The notes under the pieces are model-generated. The model saw nothing but the letters and a program-made list of their open reading frames with translations. It did no database searches and was not told the DNA's origin. DNA of 64,000 nt from Mannheimia bovis (GTDB lineage Bacteria > Pseudomonadota > Gammaproteobacteria > Enterobacterales > Pasteurellaceae). A program made the position numbers and the translations under genes. Positions 28,953 to 38,907 of this stretch are shown piece by piece (the stretch's first letter is position 1; each line of letters opens with the position of its first letter). The stretch spans positions 2,062,798 to 2,126,797 of the forward strand of contig NZ_CP061280.1 in NCBI RefSeq assembly GCF_014541205.1, given 5' to 3'.

Positions 28953-30059
28953 TTATAGCTCTTCTTCGTTAAATTCTTCACTACCGTCATCTGAATTTTC
29001 AGAATCAGGCGTAGAAGCAAAACTTGGATTTGCAATAAGTAAGTTTCTAATATCTTGCTCAATTTTATCTGCTACTTCAGGGTGTTCTTTTAACCATTTA
29101 ATTGCATTGTTTTTACCCTGACCGATTTTCTCCCCTTCGTAAGAGAACCAAGCTCCTGCCTTATTAATGAAACCGTGAGACTCTGCAAGAATTAGCAATT
29201 CATTCATACGAGCAATTCCTTCGCCATACATAATATCGAATTGAACTTCACGGAATGGCGGAGCAACTTTGTTTTTTACCACTTTTACTTTCGTTTCGCT
29301 ACCGATAACTTCATCGCCATCTTTTACTACCCCTGAACGGCGGATATCTAAACGCACAGAGGCGTAGAATTTTAACGCATTACCACCTGTTGTAGTTTCC
29401 GGGTTACCAAACATTACACCAATCTTCATACGGATTTGGTTAATGAAAATAACCAAGCAGTTGGTTGCTTTGATGTTAGCGGTTAATTTACGTAATGCTT
29501 GCGACATTAAACGTGCTTGTAAACCCATATGGGAATCGCCCATATCACCTTCAATTTCAGCTTTTGGTGTAAGTGCGGCTACAGAGTCTACAATAATTAC
29601 ATCCACCGCACCGGAACGTACCAATGCATCACAAATTTCTAATGCTTGCTCGCCATTATCCGGTTGTGAAATTAATAATTCGTCTGTATCTACCCCTAAT
29701 TTACGGGCATAAACAGGGTCAAGTGCGTGTTCTGCATCAATAAAAGCACAGGTTTTGCCTGTTTTTTGTGCCTGAGCTACAACAGATAAGGTCAAAGTTG
29801 TTTTACCTGAAGATTCCGGACCATAAATTTCAACAATACGCCCCATTGGTAAACCACCAATACCTAATGCAGAATCTAGCCCTAAAGATCCCGTTGAAAC
29901 AGCTTCAATATCTAATGCTTGTGTATCGCCTAACTTCATAATTGAGCCTTTACCGAACTGTTTCTCAATTTGAGCCAATGCCGCAGCAAGTGCTTTCTCT
30001 TTTTGTTCCGGATCGACTTGTTTTACCGGGCTATTCTTTTGACTTTTCTTCTCTGCCAT
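28953..30059 (-). CDS. recA: Recombinase RecA
   Basis: This 368-aa protein has Walker [13 protein letters not shown], Walker [13 protein letters not shown] and the DNA-binding loop segments [15 protein letters not shown] and [22 protein letters not shown]. It has an acidic C-terminal tail ([17 protein letters not shown]). It catalyses strand exchange and LexA co-cleavage. The N-terminus is extended by a Lys/Gln-rich stretch of ~15 residues compared with E. coli RecA. A promoter with a degenerate LexA-like dyad precedes it. Confidence 0.98.
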   Translation of the reverse strand: MAEKKSQKNSPVKQVDPEQKEKALAAALAQIEKQFGKGSIMKLGDTQALDIEAVSTGSLGLDSALGIGGLPMGRIVEIYGPESSGKTTLTLSVVAQAQKTGKTCAFIDAEHALDPVYARKLGVDTDELLISQPDNGEQALEICDALVRSGAVDVIIVDSVAALTPKAEIEGDMGDSHMGLQARLMSQALRKLTANIKATNCLVIFINQIRMKIGVMFGNPETTTGGNALKFYASVRLDIRRSGVVKDGDEVIGSETKVKVVKNKVAPPFREVQFDIMYGEGIARMNELLILAESHGFINKAGAWFSYEGEKIGQGKNNAIKWLKEHPEVADKIEQDIRNLLIANPSFASTPDSENSDDGSEEFNEEEL

Positions 30060-30104
30060 ATTTTAATCCTGTCAATTTTGATAAACGCTTATTGCGTAAA
30101 ATAA

Positions 30105-30141
30105 CTGTATATTATTATAGTATATACTTATCCAGTTGCAA
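30105..30141 (-). promoter_or_regulatory. recA promoter with degenerate LexA-like box
   Basis: On the minus strand, TTGCAA (30141-30136), a 16-base spacer and TATAAT (30119-30114) form the promoter. The dyad CTATAATAATATACAG (30120-30105) overlaps the -10. It fits CTGT-N8-ACAG except for one half (CTAT). LexA control is likely but the operator is imperfect. Confidence 0.6.
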
Positions 30142-30149
30142 GTGTTTTT

Positions 30150-30770
30150 TTAAACTTTTCGATCCAGATCACAAAAATAAGTTTGTGAGCAAGGTAACGC
30201 CCGACATTCATTAAATGGATTGAGAGCATTAATCAGCATAATTTTTTCATATTGTCCTAAATCAGCTTGAGTGATTTTAGTTAAATACACTTTCCCCTCT
30301 TCCAGCAATCGGGTTAATTGTGTACCTTTGAGCAAATAATCTTGTGGGCTGTACCAAACGCCATCTTTTAAAAACAGCAAATTACCAATGGAGCAATCAC
30401 TCACATTGCCATTATTGATAATCACCACTTCTTCATTTTGTAAAATATTGAGTAAATCAAACCGCTTGCGATCACTAAATTTTAAATGATAATCCCAATT
30501 TTCTACTTCTACACAACGAAAACGCTCAACTTGTTTTGGCGAGTAAGGGAAAAATGTTATCTCAAATGCTGACGCATTATAATCAATTCGGCAGCGTACT
30601 TTGCCTTGTTGATAAGCCTCTGGCACAACTAAAATCTGTGCCAGTGTAAAAGTTGGCTCACAGCTAAAATATTCCCACACTGCTTGTTCAAAACGTTGCT
30701 GATGATAGGGTAAATTTTGAATGTTTCCATCAATAATCGAAAGGGTTTCAAACAGAGGAAATTGGCACAT
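30150..30770 (-). CDS. Aminotransferase class IV, PabC-like aminodeoxychorismate lyase
   Basis: This 206-aa protein is short for PabC (about 270 aa) but has the class IV PLP fold cues FETLSIIDGNIQNLPYHQQRF, KVRCRIDY, HLKFSDRKRFDLL and NGNVSDCSIGNLLFLKDG. PabC splits aminodeoxychorismate into pyruvate and p-aminobenzoate for folate. Its start lies inside the end of the pabB-like gene (23-base overlap), so the two are coupled. A compact lyase variant in this family is plausible; activity is not proven by sequence. Confidence 0.78.
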   Translation of the reverse strand: MCQFPLFETLSIIDGNIQNLPYHQQRFEQAVWEYFSCEPTFTLAQILVVPEAYQQGKVRCRIDYNASAFEITFFPYSPKQVERFRCVEVENWDYHLKFSDRKRFDLLNILQNEEVVIINNGNVSDCSIGNLLFLKDGVWYSPQDYLLKGTQLTRLLEEGKVYLTKITQADLGQYEKIMLINALNPFNECRALPCSQTYFCDLDRKV

Positions 30771-31722
30771 AGACTTTCTCTAAAATTTCGTTATATTCCT
30801 GTTCCAACACACTTTGCGAGGTAATACCACCGCCGCTGCGGAACAATAATCCGTCTGCGGCTTGCTCGATGTAACGAATGGTCACTGCACTCTCTAAACT
30901 TTCGCCATCAAAATAGCCAAAAATGCCTGTGTAATAACCACGTTTGCCTCGTTCTGCCTGTTGAATGATGGAAACGGTTTTCTCTTTTGGAGCTCCACTA
31001 ATAGAACCCGCAGGTAATAAAGCGGCTAAAATAGATCCGATATTTTCCTGCCAATTTTCTGCCAGTTCACCGCAAATCTCGGAACTTGTCTGCAAAATTG
31101 TCCCACGATGAGTTTGCACTTTCTCAATATAGCGATATTTTGTAACTTCAATATTTTTTGCAACTAAAGCAAGATCATTTCGGATCAAATCCACAATAGT
31201 ATTATGTTCGGTAGACTCTTTTTCTGAAGTCATCAATCTCTGTTCAGCATTTTCTTCATTCGCATTAATAGTGCCTTTCATCGGATAAGAAAAAATTTTG
31301 TTATTTTCAATCCGCACAAAGCACTCCGGCGAAAAGCAGACGAACTGCCTGTCAAAATAGCACTTATATTTAGCTTGGCTTGCCGCAAAAATGTCCGCCA
31401 AACTGTAGTTAGTTTGAATGGAAGTTGGGTAGGTTAAATTCAGCAAATAACTGTTGCCCGCCTGAATCTCTTTTTTCACTAATTCAAAGCCGGCTTGGTA
31501 ATCGGCAAAATCCATTGGTATGGCTGAAAACTCAAAAGGTTTATCATTTTTTTTAAACGGTTTTTCTACATTCGATTTGCAAAAAAAGTCAAAAAAAAGA
31601 CCGCTTGTTGCTGCGTTTTCTAACGGAAAAATACGCGGTTTTTGCTGTTCAAAATCAATTAAAAAGAAAAACGGTCGCTTTTGCTTGCCATAATCATTGG
31701 CTGTTTGAATAAAATGTTGCAT
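30748..31722 (-). CDS. pabB: Aminodeoxychorismate synthase component I (PabB-like)
   Basis: This 324-aa chorismate-utilising enzyme domain contains GNSYLLNLTYPTSI, FVCFSPECFVRIENNKIFSYPMKGTI and LIRNDLALVAKNIEV. The active-site LLPAGSISGAPKEKTVSIIQ block and YTGIFGYFDGESLESAVTIR complete the fold. It is shorter than E. coli PabB (453 aa) because it lacks most of the N-terminal region. The PAMKGT-type start fits ADC synthase more than anthranilate synthase. With the glutaminase encoded across rmuC (33454) it makes aminodeoxychorismate. Confidence 0.85.
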   Translation of the reverse strand: MQHFIQTANDYGKQKRPFFFLIDFEQQKPRIFPLENAATSGLFFDFFCKSNVEKPFKKNDKPFEFSAIPMDFADYQAGFELVKKEIQAGNSYLLNLTYPTSIQTNYSLADIFAASQAKYKCYFDRQFVCFSPECFVRIENNKIFSYPMKGTINANEENAEQRLMTSEKESTEHNTIVDLIRNDLALVAKNIEVTKYRYIEKVQTHRGTILQTSSEICGELAENWQENIGSILAALLPAGSISGAPKEKTVSIIQQAERGKRGYYTGIFGYFDGESLESAVTIRYIEQAADGLLFRSGGGITSQSVLEQEYNEILEKVYVPISSV

Positions 31723-31765
31723 AACTTACGCTAAATGCTGAAATTGGCTGAATCTTTAAAAGCTC

Positions 31766-31774
31766 TGTTATAAT
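31766..31774 (+). promoter_or_regulatory. Extended -10 promoter upstream of rmuC
   Basis: TGTTATAAT is a consensus extended -10 (TGn TATAAT) 47 bases before the rmuC ATG; TTGGCT at 31744 is a possible -35 with a long spacer. It lies in the divergent region with pabB. Confidence 0.55.
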
Positions 31775-31820
31775 GCAAAGCAAGAATTTTTAAAAGTATT
31801 TTTTGAAAAAGGTTTTACCG

Positions 31821-33440
31821 ATGAACGCATCTTTCAATATTGATGAAATTTGGCTCTATGTTGCCCTTGCTGTTTGCGTGCTGATTGGCATTTATCTGTT
31901 TTTTTTGCAATCACGTTACCAGCGAGATGCCTTTGAGTTAAGCCAAGATCTCAACAAAATCACCGAAGATTTTAACCAAATCAGCCAAAAATATGAACAT
32001 TTAAGCCAAGAGAAAAATCAGCTTGAACAATGGGCGGTGCAGCAGCAAACCAAATATGAATCGGTGTGTGAACGCCTAACCGAGCGAGATAGCCAACTTC
32101 AGCGTTTTCAACAAAAAATTGAGCTTGCCGAGCAGCAGGAAAATCAGCTGGAACGTTATATTAACGAGCTGAAAGAACGCATTGGCTCCGCTCAAGCAAA
32201 AGCCGAAAGTTTGGAAGAACAGTTACAGTTCAGCCAAAGTTCGCTTTCTCACAAAGAGAGTGAAAACCAATCTTTATTTAGCCGATTAAACGAGGTGCAA
32301 AACGAACTGACCGAATTACGCACCACACTAAACGAAAAACAGGCTAATTTTGAGCAGCAACAACGCAATTTTGTTGAAGTAAAACAACAGCTTAATATGG
32401 AATTCCAACATTTGGCACAACAGATTTTGGAAGAGAAAAGTAAGCGATTTAGCGAAACCAACCAAAGCTCGCTTGAGGCACTGCTCAAGCCGTTCAAGGA
32501 ACAGATCGAAGGCTTTCAAAAGCGAGTGAATGAAGTGCATAGTGAATCACTCAAAGGCTCGGCGAATTTAGAGGCAGAAATTAAGCGTGTGCTACAAATT
32601 GGTGTTTCGATGTCGGAAGAGGCACAAAACCTTGCCACCGCCTTAAAAGGCAATAATAAAATTGCCGGCAACTGGGGCGAAGTACAACTAGAAAGTGCAT
32701 TACAATCGGCAGGTTTGTTAGCAGGCGAGCATTACCAAGCCCAAGAGAGTTTTCGAGATGAAGAAGGACGGCGTTTTGCTCCCGATTTTGTGGTGCATCT
32801 ACCTGACCAAAAACATCTGATTATTGATAGTAAAGTGTCGTTAGTCGCCTACGATCAAGCGGTCAGATCTGAAGAAAATTTTGCAATTGCTCAAGCCTTA
32901 GATGAACATTGCCGCTCGCTTAGAAGCCATATTGAGGGGCTTTCCAAGAAAAATTACAGTGCCTTATTAGGGGTGAAAAGCCCTGATTTTGTATTGATGT
33001 TTGTGCCAATTGAGCCAGCTTATATCGAGGCGATGAAGCACGATCCGCAACTGTTTAATTTTGGCTATGAACGCAACGTAATTTTGGTTTCTTACACCAC
33101 GCTAATGCCCATTTTACGCACAGTAGCGAACTTATGGCGAATTGAACGAGGCAACACCGAGGCTCGAGAAATCAGCGAAAAAGCAGGTGAAATTTATAAC
33201 CAAGTGTGTGTCGTGGCTGACCGTTTAGCCAAATTAGGTAATACGCTGAATACCGCAAATAATCAATATAATCAAACAGTTACCTCGCTCGTTGGGCGAC
33301 AAGGCTTAATCGGCAAAGTGGAACGTTTTCAACATCTTTCCAGCAAAGCAAGCCAAATTATGCCGCAAGTGGAATTGTTGGAAAACGAGGCAGACACAAT
33401 AAAATTGGAAATGGTGTCTAGGGAATTATTGGAAGAATAG
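31821..33440 (+). CDS. rmuC: DNA recombination protein RmuC
   Basis: This ~539-aa protein starts at the ATG at 31821 after AAGG; a TTG six codons upstream is less likely. It has one N-terminal transmembrane helix (YVALAVCVLIGIYLFFL), then ~200 residues of Gln/Glu-rich coiled coil. The RmuC nuclease-like domain follows: GNWGEVQLESALQSAGL, FAPDFVVHLPDQKHLIIDSKVSLVAY and PDFVLMFVPIEPAYIEA. The DSK motif resembles a PD-(D/E)XK active site. RmuC limits recombination at inverted repeats. It is followed by pabA 13 bases downstream. Confidence 0.94.
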   Translation: MNASFNIDEIWLYVALAVCVLIGIYLFFLQSRYQRDAFELSQDLNKITEDFNQISQKYEHLSQEKNQLEQWAVQQQTKYESVCERLTERDSQLQRFQQKIELAEQQENQLERYINELKERIGSAQAKAESLEEQLQFSQSSLSHKESENQSLFSRLNEVQNELTELRTTLNEKQANFEQQQRNFVEVKQQLNMEFQHLAQQILEEKSKRFSETNQSSLEALLKPFKEQIEGFQKRVNEVHSESLKGSANLEAEIKRVLQIGVSMSEEAQNLATALKGNNKIAGNWGEVQLESALQSAGLLAGEHYQAQESFRDEEGRRFAPDFVVHLPDQKHLIIDSKVSLVAYDQAVRSEENFAIAQALDEHCRSLRSHIEGLSKKNYSALLGVKSPDFVLMFVPIEPAYIEAMKHDPQLFNFGYERNVILVSYTTLMPILRTVANLWRIERGNTEAREISEKAGEIYNQVCVVADRLAKLGNTLNTANNQYNQTVTSLVGRQGLIGKVERFQHLSSKASQIMPQVELLENEADTIKLEMVSRELLEE

Positions 33441-33453
33441 TCACAACAATAAA

Positions 33454-34038
33454 ATGAACAAAAACCTATTAATCATCGACAATCACGACTCTTTTACTTT
33501 CAACTTGGTGGATTTATTACGCAAAATCCATATTCCAACCAAAGTAGTATTAGTGGAAGAACTCAACCTAGACGAAGTGGAGCAATTTAGCCATATTCTG
33601 ATTTCGCCCGGTCCTGATGTACCGAGGGCTTACCCACAAACATTTAAAATGTTAGAACGCTATCACCAAAGTAAATCGATTTTGGGCGTGTGCTTGGGGC
33701 ATCAAACGATTTGCGAATTTTTTGGCGGTACTTTGTATAATCTGCAAAATGTGCGACACGGGCAGCAACGCACGTTAAGCCAAATTCAGCCGAACCCGAT
33801 TTTTAACGGCTTGCCGAATACCTTTCAAGTGGGCTTGTACCACTCTTGGGGCATTTTGCAAAATTCTTTGGAAAATACACCGCTTGTTGCCACCGCAGTG
33901 TGCGACCAAAACGTGCTGATGGCATTTAAACACCAAAATTTACCGATTTACGGCGTGCAATTTCACCCCGAATCCTTTATTACCGAATATGGTAAGCAAA
34001 TGTTGGAAAATTGGCTTGCAATTGAACAAGATTTTTAG
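33454..34038 (+). CDS. pabA: Glutamine amidotransferase, PabA type
   Basis: This 194-aa class I glutaminase has the nucleophile Cys in ILGVCLGHQTI and the catalytic His-Glu in GVQFHPESF. The N-terminus LLIIDNHDSFTFNLVDL is shared by TrpG and PabA. A separate trpG adjoins trpE at 48.5 kb, so this copy is probably the folate (PabA) subunit partnering the PabB-like protein encoded on the other side of rmuC. It is cotranscribed with rmuC by spacing. Confidence 0.82.
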   Translation: MNKNLLIIDNHDSFTFNLVDLLRKIHIPTKVVLVEELNLDEVEQFSHILISPGPDVPRAYPQTFKMLERYHQSKSILGVCLGHQTICEFFGGTLYNLQNVRHGQQRTLSQIQPNPIFNGLPNTFQVGLYHSWGILQNSLENTPLVATAVCDQNVLMAFKHQNLPIYGVQFHPESFITEYGKQMLENWLAIEQDF

Positions 34039-34101
34039 CGGAAAATCCGCTATAATCTACGGTTATTTGCATTATTTAAAACGAAGAGAAAACCCTAAAA
34101 A

Positions 34102-35184
34102 ATGAAAGATTCGATTATCAATAAATTAGAAAGTTTAAGCGAACGCCACGAAGAGTTACAAGCGCTCTTAGGCGATGCCTCAGTGATTGCAGATCAAGAT
34201 AAATTCCGTGCTTATTCCAAAGAATATTCGCAATTAGAAGAAGTGGTTGGCACTTTCAACCGCTGGAAAAAGCTCAATAACGATATCGAAGAGGCTCAAT
34301 TACTGCTTGACGACCCTGATATGAAAGATATGGCAGCGGAAGAAATTGCTGAAAATAAAGCTGAAATCGAAAATCTTGAGCAACATTTACAAATTTTATT
34401 ACTGCCGAAAGATCCGAACGATGAATACAACGCCTTCCTTGAAATTCGTGCCGGTACAGGCGGCGATGAAGCTGGGATTTTCGCTGGTGATTTATACCGT
34501 ATGTACAGCCGTTATTGCGAAAGTAAACGCTGGCGAATTGAAGAGATGTCGGCAAACGAAAGCGAACAGGGCGGATATAAAGAAATCATCGTTAAAATCA
34601 GCGGCGAGGGCGTTTACGGACAACTGAAATTTGAATCAGGCGGTCACCGTGTACAACGTGTACCGAAAACCGAATCACAAGGGCGTATTCACACCTCAGC
34701 TTGTACCGTTGCAGTAATGCCGGAATTGCCGGAAAGTGAAATGCCGGAAATTAATCCGTCAGATTTACGTATCGACACCTACCGTTCATCAGGTGCAGGT
34801 GGTCAGCACGTTAATACCACGGATTCTGCGGTGCGAATTACCCACATTCCAACCGGCATTGTAGTTGAGTGCCAAGATGAGCGTTCACAGCATAAAAACA
34901 AAGCTAAAGCAATGGCAGTGCTTGCCTCTCGCATCGTGCAAGTAGAACAAGAACGCCAAGCGGCAGAACAGGCAGATACACGCCGTAACTTACTCGGCTC
35001 GGGTGACCGTTCGGATAAAATCCGTACTTACAACTACCCACAAGGGCGTGTAACCGACCACCGTATCAACCTAACCGTTTACCGTTTAGATGAAGTAATG
35101 AACGGCAAAATTGATGAATTAATCCAGCCGATTATTACTGAATACCAAGCGGATCAGTTGGCTGCGTTATCGGATCAAAATTAA
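34102..35184 (+). CDS. prfA: Peptide chain release factor 1
   Basis: This 360-aa protein has the GGQ tripeptide at 233-235 ([16 protein letters not shown]), matching E. coli RF1. The stop-codon recognition PxT motif is in VPKTESQGR (PAT in E. coli). RF1 ends translation at UAA/UAG, and its GGQ glutamine is methylated by PrmC. Here prmC is separated from prfA by a USS hairpin and a lipoprotein gene. Confidence 0.98.
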   Translation: MKDSIINKLESLSERHEELQALLGDASVIADQDKFRAYSKEYSQLEEVVGTFNRWKKLNNDIEEAQLLLDDPDMKDMAAEEIAENKAEIENLEQHLQILLLPKDPNDEYNAFLEIRAGTGGDEAGIFAGDLYRMYSRYCESKRWRIEEMSANESEQGGYKEIIVKISGEGVYGQLKFESGGHRVQRVPKTESQGRIHTSACTVAVMPELPESEMPEINPSDLRIDTYRSSGAGGQHVNTTDSAVRITHIPTGIVVECQDERSQHKNKAKAMAVLASRIVQVEQERQAAEQADTRRNLLGSGDRSDKIRTYNYPQGRVTDHRINLTVYRLDEVMNGKIDELIQPIITEYQADQLAALSDQN

Positions 35185-35186
35185 GT

Positions 35187-35235
35187 TACAAGCGGTCAGA
35201 TTTTACATACTTTTTGTAAAATTTGACCGCTTGTA
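35187..35235. terminator. Near-perfect inverted USS pair after prfA
   Basis: TACAAGCGGTCAGATTTTAC pairs with GTAAAATTTGACCGCTTGTA with one mismatch, around TACTTTTT. It is probably the prfA terminator. It also reduces cotranscription with prmC. Confidence 0.7.
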
Positions 35236-35256
35236 GGCATAAAGAGGAATTTCAAT

Positions 35257-35790
35257 ATGAAAAAAATATTATTAATCACAGTAACTGCTTTACTCACTGC
35301 TTGTAACAGCTTTATCAATTCAGGCTCAACAGTAAAAAATGAAGTGATTAAGCCAACTAGCGAGCATTTCATCGGTGAGTGGGAATGTGCAATGAACGGT
35401 GTTGCTGCAACCACTAATAAAGTAAAATTAAGCAAAGATGGCAAAGCGAATTATCTTGGAAATATAACACTTCCTGCTGAAAATCCAATCTTTAACTATG
35501 CCCTTGAGCGTTCAGGTAGCTGGAAATTTTCAGATAACGCATTAACTTATAGCTTTACGCAAAGTAAAGTTTCTCGAGCTCACACTGATGAAATTCAAGC
35601 CAATCTGCAAGCAAACCAAGAGCTACAAAATTTAGAACAACAATATTTTGATGCTCTAAACCAACAAACCAAAAAAGCAGGCAAAACAAACGTAAACCTT
35701 ACTGTGAGTAACTTTACCACCAAAGCATTTAGCATTGAGCAGAAAGTTGCTGAAGCGGTACGTTCAGGGAATTGTGTAAGGGTTTTATAA
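35257..35790 (+). CDS. Lipoprotein of unknown function between prfA and prmC
   Basis: This 177-aa protein has lipobox LTAC in MKKILLITVTALLTACNSF (Cys16). The ribosome site AGAGGAAT precedes it. Residues ~37-100 look like a small beta domain (FIGEWECAMNGVAATTNKVKLSKDGKANYLG...GSWKFSDNALTYSF), reminiscent of lipocalin-like or DUF-type ligand sheets. A helical Gln/Asn-rich stretch and a second beta hairpin follow. Family unknown. It interrupts the usual prfA-prmC adjacency, so it is probably a lineage-specific insertion. Confidence 0.72.
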   Translation: MKKILLITVTALLTACNSFINSGSTVKNEVIKPTSEHFIGEWECAMNGVAATTNKVKLSKDGKANYLGNITLPAENPIFNYALERSGSWKFSDNALTYSFTQSKVSRAHTDEIQANLQANQELQNLEQQYFDALNQQTKKAGKTNVNLTVSNFTTKAFSIEQKVAEAVRSGNCVRVL

Positions 35791-35838
35791 TTTACTATTC
35801 TAAATTAAGAATAGATCGTTTTTTTAGAATATATCAAT

Positions 35839-37086
35839 ATGGATCCCAATTTCTCTTATCAGTGGCAATTTGGCATAAAGCCCAACACCTTAGCCAATCT
35901 CGTGGTTGCCGGTAGAAAGACAGCAACTTGCTCTGGTTACTGCTTTTATGCGTTAGAAAATCAACCGCTTCCACAAAAAGGCGAAAAACATATCGTATTA
36001 GATAGCCAAAATCAAGCTGTCGTGTGTATTCAGCTGGAGGAAGTCTTCATAGAACGCTTTAATGAAGTCACAGAAGAGTTTGCTCTTGCTGAAGGAGAAG
36101 GCGACTATCAATCTTGGAAAATTGCCCACCGCACTTTTTTTAAAGGGGAACTTGGTAGGGAGATTGATGAACACTTTGAAGTGGTTTGCGAACGGTTTTA
36201 TGCGGTAAATATTTTCCCCAAAACTTATGCGGAATGGCTCACTTTTGCTGAACAAACATTGCTCGAAAATGCTGAAAACAACCCTTTTTTAGATGCCAAA
36301 TTCGATGCGAATTTGCTCCTACAAGCAGTTACTAAGCGGACAAAACCGGCAATTTTTGCTTTTAGTGAAACTCTCTTAACTCAGAATGAGCTAAAACAAC
36401 TTGCCGAAAAATTAGCAAGACGTGCAAACGGCGAGCCAATGGCATATATTTTGGGAGAACGAGAGTTTTGGTCGTTGCCGTTGAAGGTTTCGACCGCAAC
36501 GCTTATCCCTCGCCCAGATACCGAGCGTTTGGTTGAGCTCGCATTGGAATATGCCTACAAGAGGTTAGAAAATCAGAAAAATTTGCAAATTTTGGATTTA
36601 GGCACAGGCACAGGGGCGATTGCGTTAGCTCTTGCCAGTGAATTAGGCGATAAAGCTCAAATTATCGGGGTGGATTTTCAACATAATGCGGTGCAACTCG
36701 CAGAAGAAAATCGCCAAAACCTTGGGTTTAGCAACGTGAAATTTCTACAGAGCGATTGGTTCGGCTCGCTTGAAAATCAACATTTTGACTTGATTGTCTC
36801 TAACCCGCCCTATATTGACGAAAACGATGAAAATTTAACAGTTGGCGATGTACGTTTTGAACCTTTAACCGCATTAGTTGCCGATAACAATGGGTTGAGC
36901 GATTTGCAAAAAATTATTGAAAATGCACCGCTTTACTTAAAACCACAAGGGGCATTAATGCTTGAACACGGCTGGCAGCAGGGTGAGCAGGTCAGAAATT
37001 TATTTGATTTGAATTTGTGGGAAAACATCACAACCGCTCAAGATTACGGTGGTAATGATAGAGTGACCCAAGCAATCCTAAAATAA
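35839..37086 (+). CDS. prmC: ASCH domain fused to release-factor glutamine methyltransferase PrmC
   Basis: This 415-aa protein has two parts. Residues 1-~127 form a full ASCH domain of the Ef3133-like type: VVAGRKTATCSGYCFYALEN, PLPQKGEKHIVLDSQNQAV, FALAEGEGDYQSWKIAHRTFF and VCERFYAVN. Residues ~130-415 are PrmC: EREFWSLPLKVS, TLIPRPDTERLVELAL, the SAM loop DLGTGTGAIALALASE (from 253), NPPYIDENDE (322-) and GDVRFEPLTALVA. There is no stop or usable start at the junction. PrmC methylates the GGQ Gln of RF1 and RF2; the ASCH part may bind RNA. sirB1 follows 9 bases downstream. Confidence 0.9.
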   Translation: MDPNFSYQWQFGIKPNTLANLVVAGRKTATCSGYCFYALENQPLPQKGEKHIVLDSQNQAVVCIQLEEVFIERFNEVTEEFALAEGEGDYQSWKIAHRTFFKGELGREIDEHFEVVCERFYAVNIFPKTYAEWLTFAEQTLLENAENNPFLDAKFDANLLLQAVTKRTKPAIFAFSETLLTQNELKQLAEKLARRANGEPMAYILGEREFWSLPLKVSTATLIPRPDTERLVELALEYAYKRLENQKNLQILDLGTGTGAIALALASELGDKAQIIGVDFQHNAVQLAEENRQNLGFSNVKFLQSDWFGSLENQHFDLIVSNPPYIDENDENLTVGDVRFEPLTALVADNNGLSDLQKIIENAPLYLKPQGALMLEHGWQQGEQVRNLFDLNLWENITTAQDYGGNDRVTQAILK

Positions 37087-37095
37087 AGGCAGGAA

Positions 37096-37962
37096 ATGGA
37101 CGATATTATTGAAGAATTATTGAAAGAGTTGGCAGAGCCGAAAATTAAGATAAGTGATGCGGAGTTGAAAAAATTTCTGTATCGTGAAATTTTACGGCTC
37201 ACTACGCTAATTGACGATACTGTAAATGAGCAACAAGTATTTGGGCAAATGTCTGCATTAACCAAAAAAGCTCGTTATAACGTTAATGGCGAAGGCGATG
37301 AAGAACGAATTAATCAACTGCTCAATTTAGTTTATCAAGAGTGGGGCTTTCATTGCTATTATGAGGATTATTTCCACACGGAAAATTTATTGCTCAATCA
37401 AGTTATCAAAAAACGCCGTGGAATGCCGGTTTCATTAGGAGCGATAGTGCTTTATTTAGCCTCTGTACTGGATTTACCACTTTACCCTGTAAACTTTCCA
37501 ACGCAGTTGGTGTTAAGAGCAGAAATGAAACAGCCAAACGGAGCAACCAAAGTCCGCTTTATTAACCCCTGGAATGGCGAATTTATCAGCATTGAAATGC
37601 TCAACAAGTGGCTTGAAGGCGAAATGGGCTTTGGTGTGGAGGTTACACCTGATCTACTAAGACGAGCCGAACCACAAGAACTCCTTGAGCGGATTGAAAC
37701 AGTGTTTAAAATGGCTCTTACCCGTGAAGGGAAATATGAGGAAACCTTGCGTTTGATTGAATACCGCTTAACAATGAGCCCTGAAGATCCGTATGAAATT
37801 CGGGATCGTGGAATGGTTTTGGCAAGTATGGATTGCTATCAAGCAGCGTTGGAAGATATTAATTATTTCATCGACCAATGCCCTGAAGATCCTTCCGCTG
37901 AAATTTTAAAAATGGAAGTCAAAGGCTTAGAGCAAAAAAGCCAAGAAAGTTTGGTGCATTAA
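37096..37962 (+). CDS. sirB1: SirB1 family protein (transglutaminase-like fold with TPR-like tail)
   Basis: This 288-aa protein begins MDDIIEELLKELAEPKI. It contains the SirB1 core LLNLVYQEWGFHCYYEDYFHTENLLLNQVIKKRRGMPVSLGAIVLYLA, with no obvious catalytic Cys, and a helical tail (PYEIRDRGMVLASMDCYQAALEDINYFI) like tetratricopeptide repeats. Function is not established. Its place between prmC and kdsA matches the E. coli prfA-prmC-sirB2-sirB1-kdsA order (sirB2 is absent here). Confidence 0.85.
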   Translation: MDDIIEELLKELAEPKIKISDAELKKFLYREILRLTTLIDDTVNEQQVFGQMSALTKKARYNVNGEGDEERINQLLNLVYQEWGFHCYYEDYFHTENLLLNQVIKKRRGMPVSLGAIVLYLASVLDLPLYPVNFPTQLVLRAEMKQPNGATKVRFINPWNGEFISIEMLNKWLEGEMGFGVEVTPDLLRRAEPQELLERIETVFKMALTREGKYEETLRLIEYRLTMSPEDPYEIRDRGMVLASMDCYQAALEDINYFIDQCPEDPSAEILKMEVKGLEQKSQESLVH

Positions 37963-37983
37963 TTATTTAGAACTTATAAATAA

Positions 37984-38847
<864 letters not shown>

Positions 38848-38907
38848 TCCCTTTCACGAATAACGTTCTTTATACAGGGGCAGAATATTGCCCCTATAGG
38901 AGCTAAT

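Noticed and set aside
34037-34051. Terminator after pabA
   Set aside because: AGCGGA-AAA-TCCGCT can form a short hairpin but lacks a T run and runs into a TATAAT, so it may equally be part of the prfA promoter.
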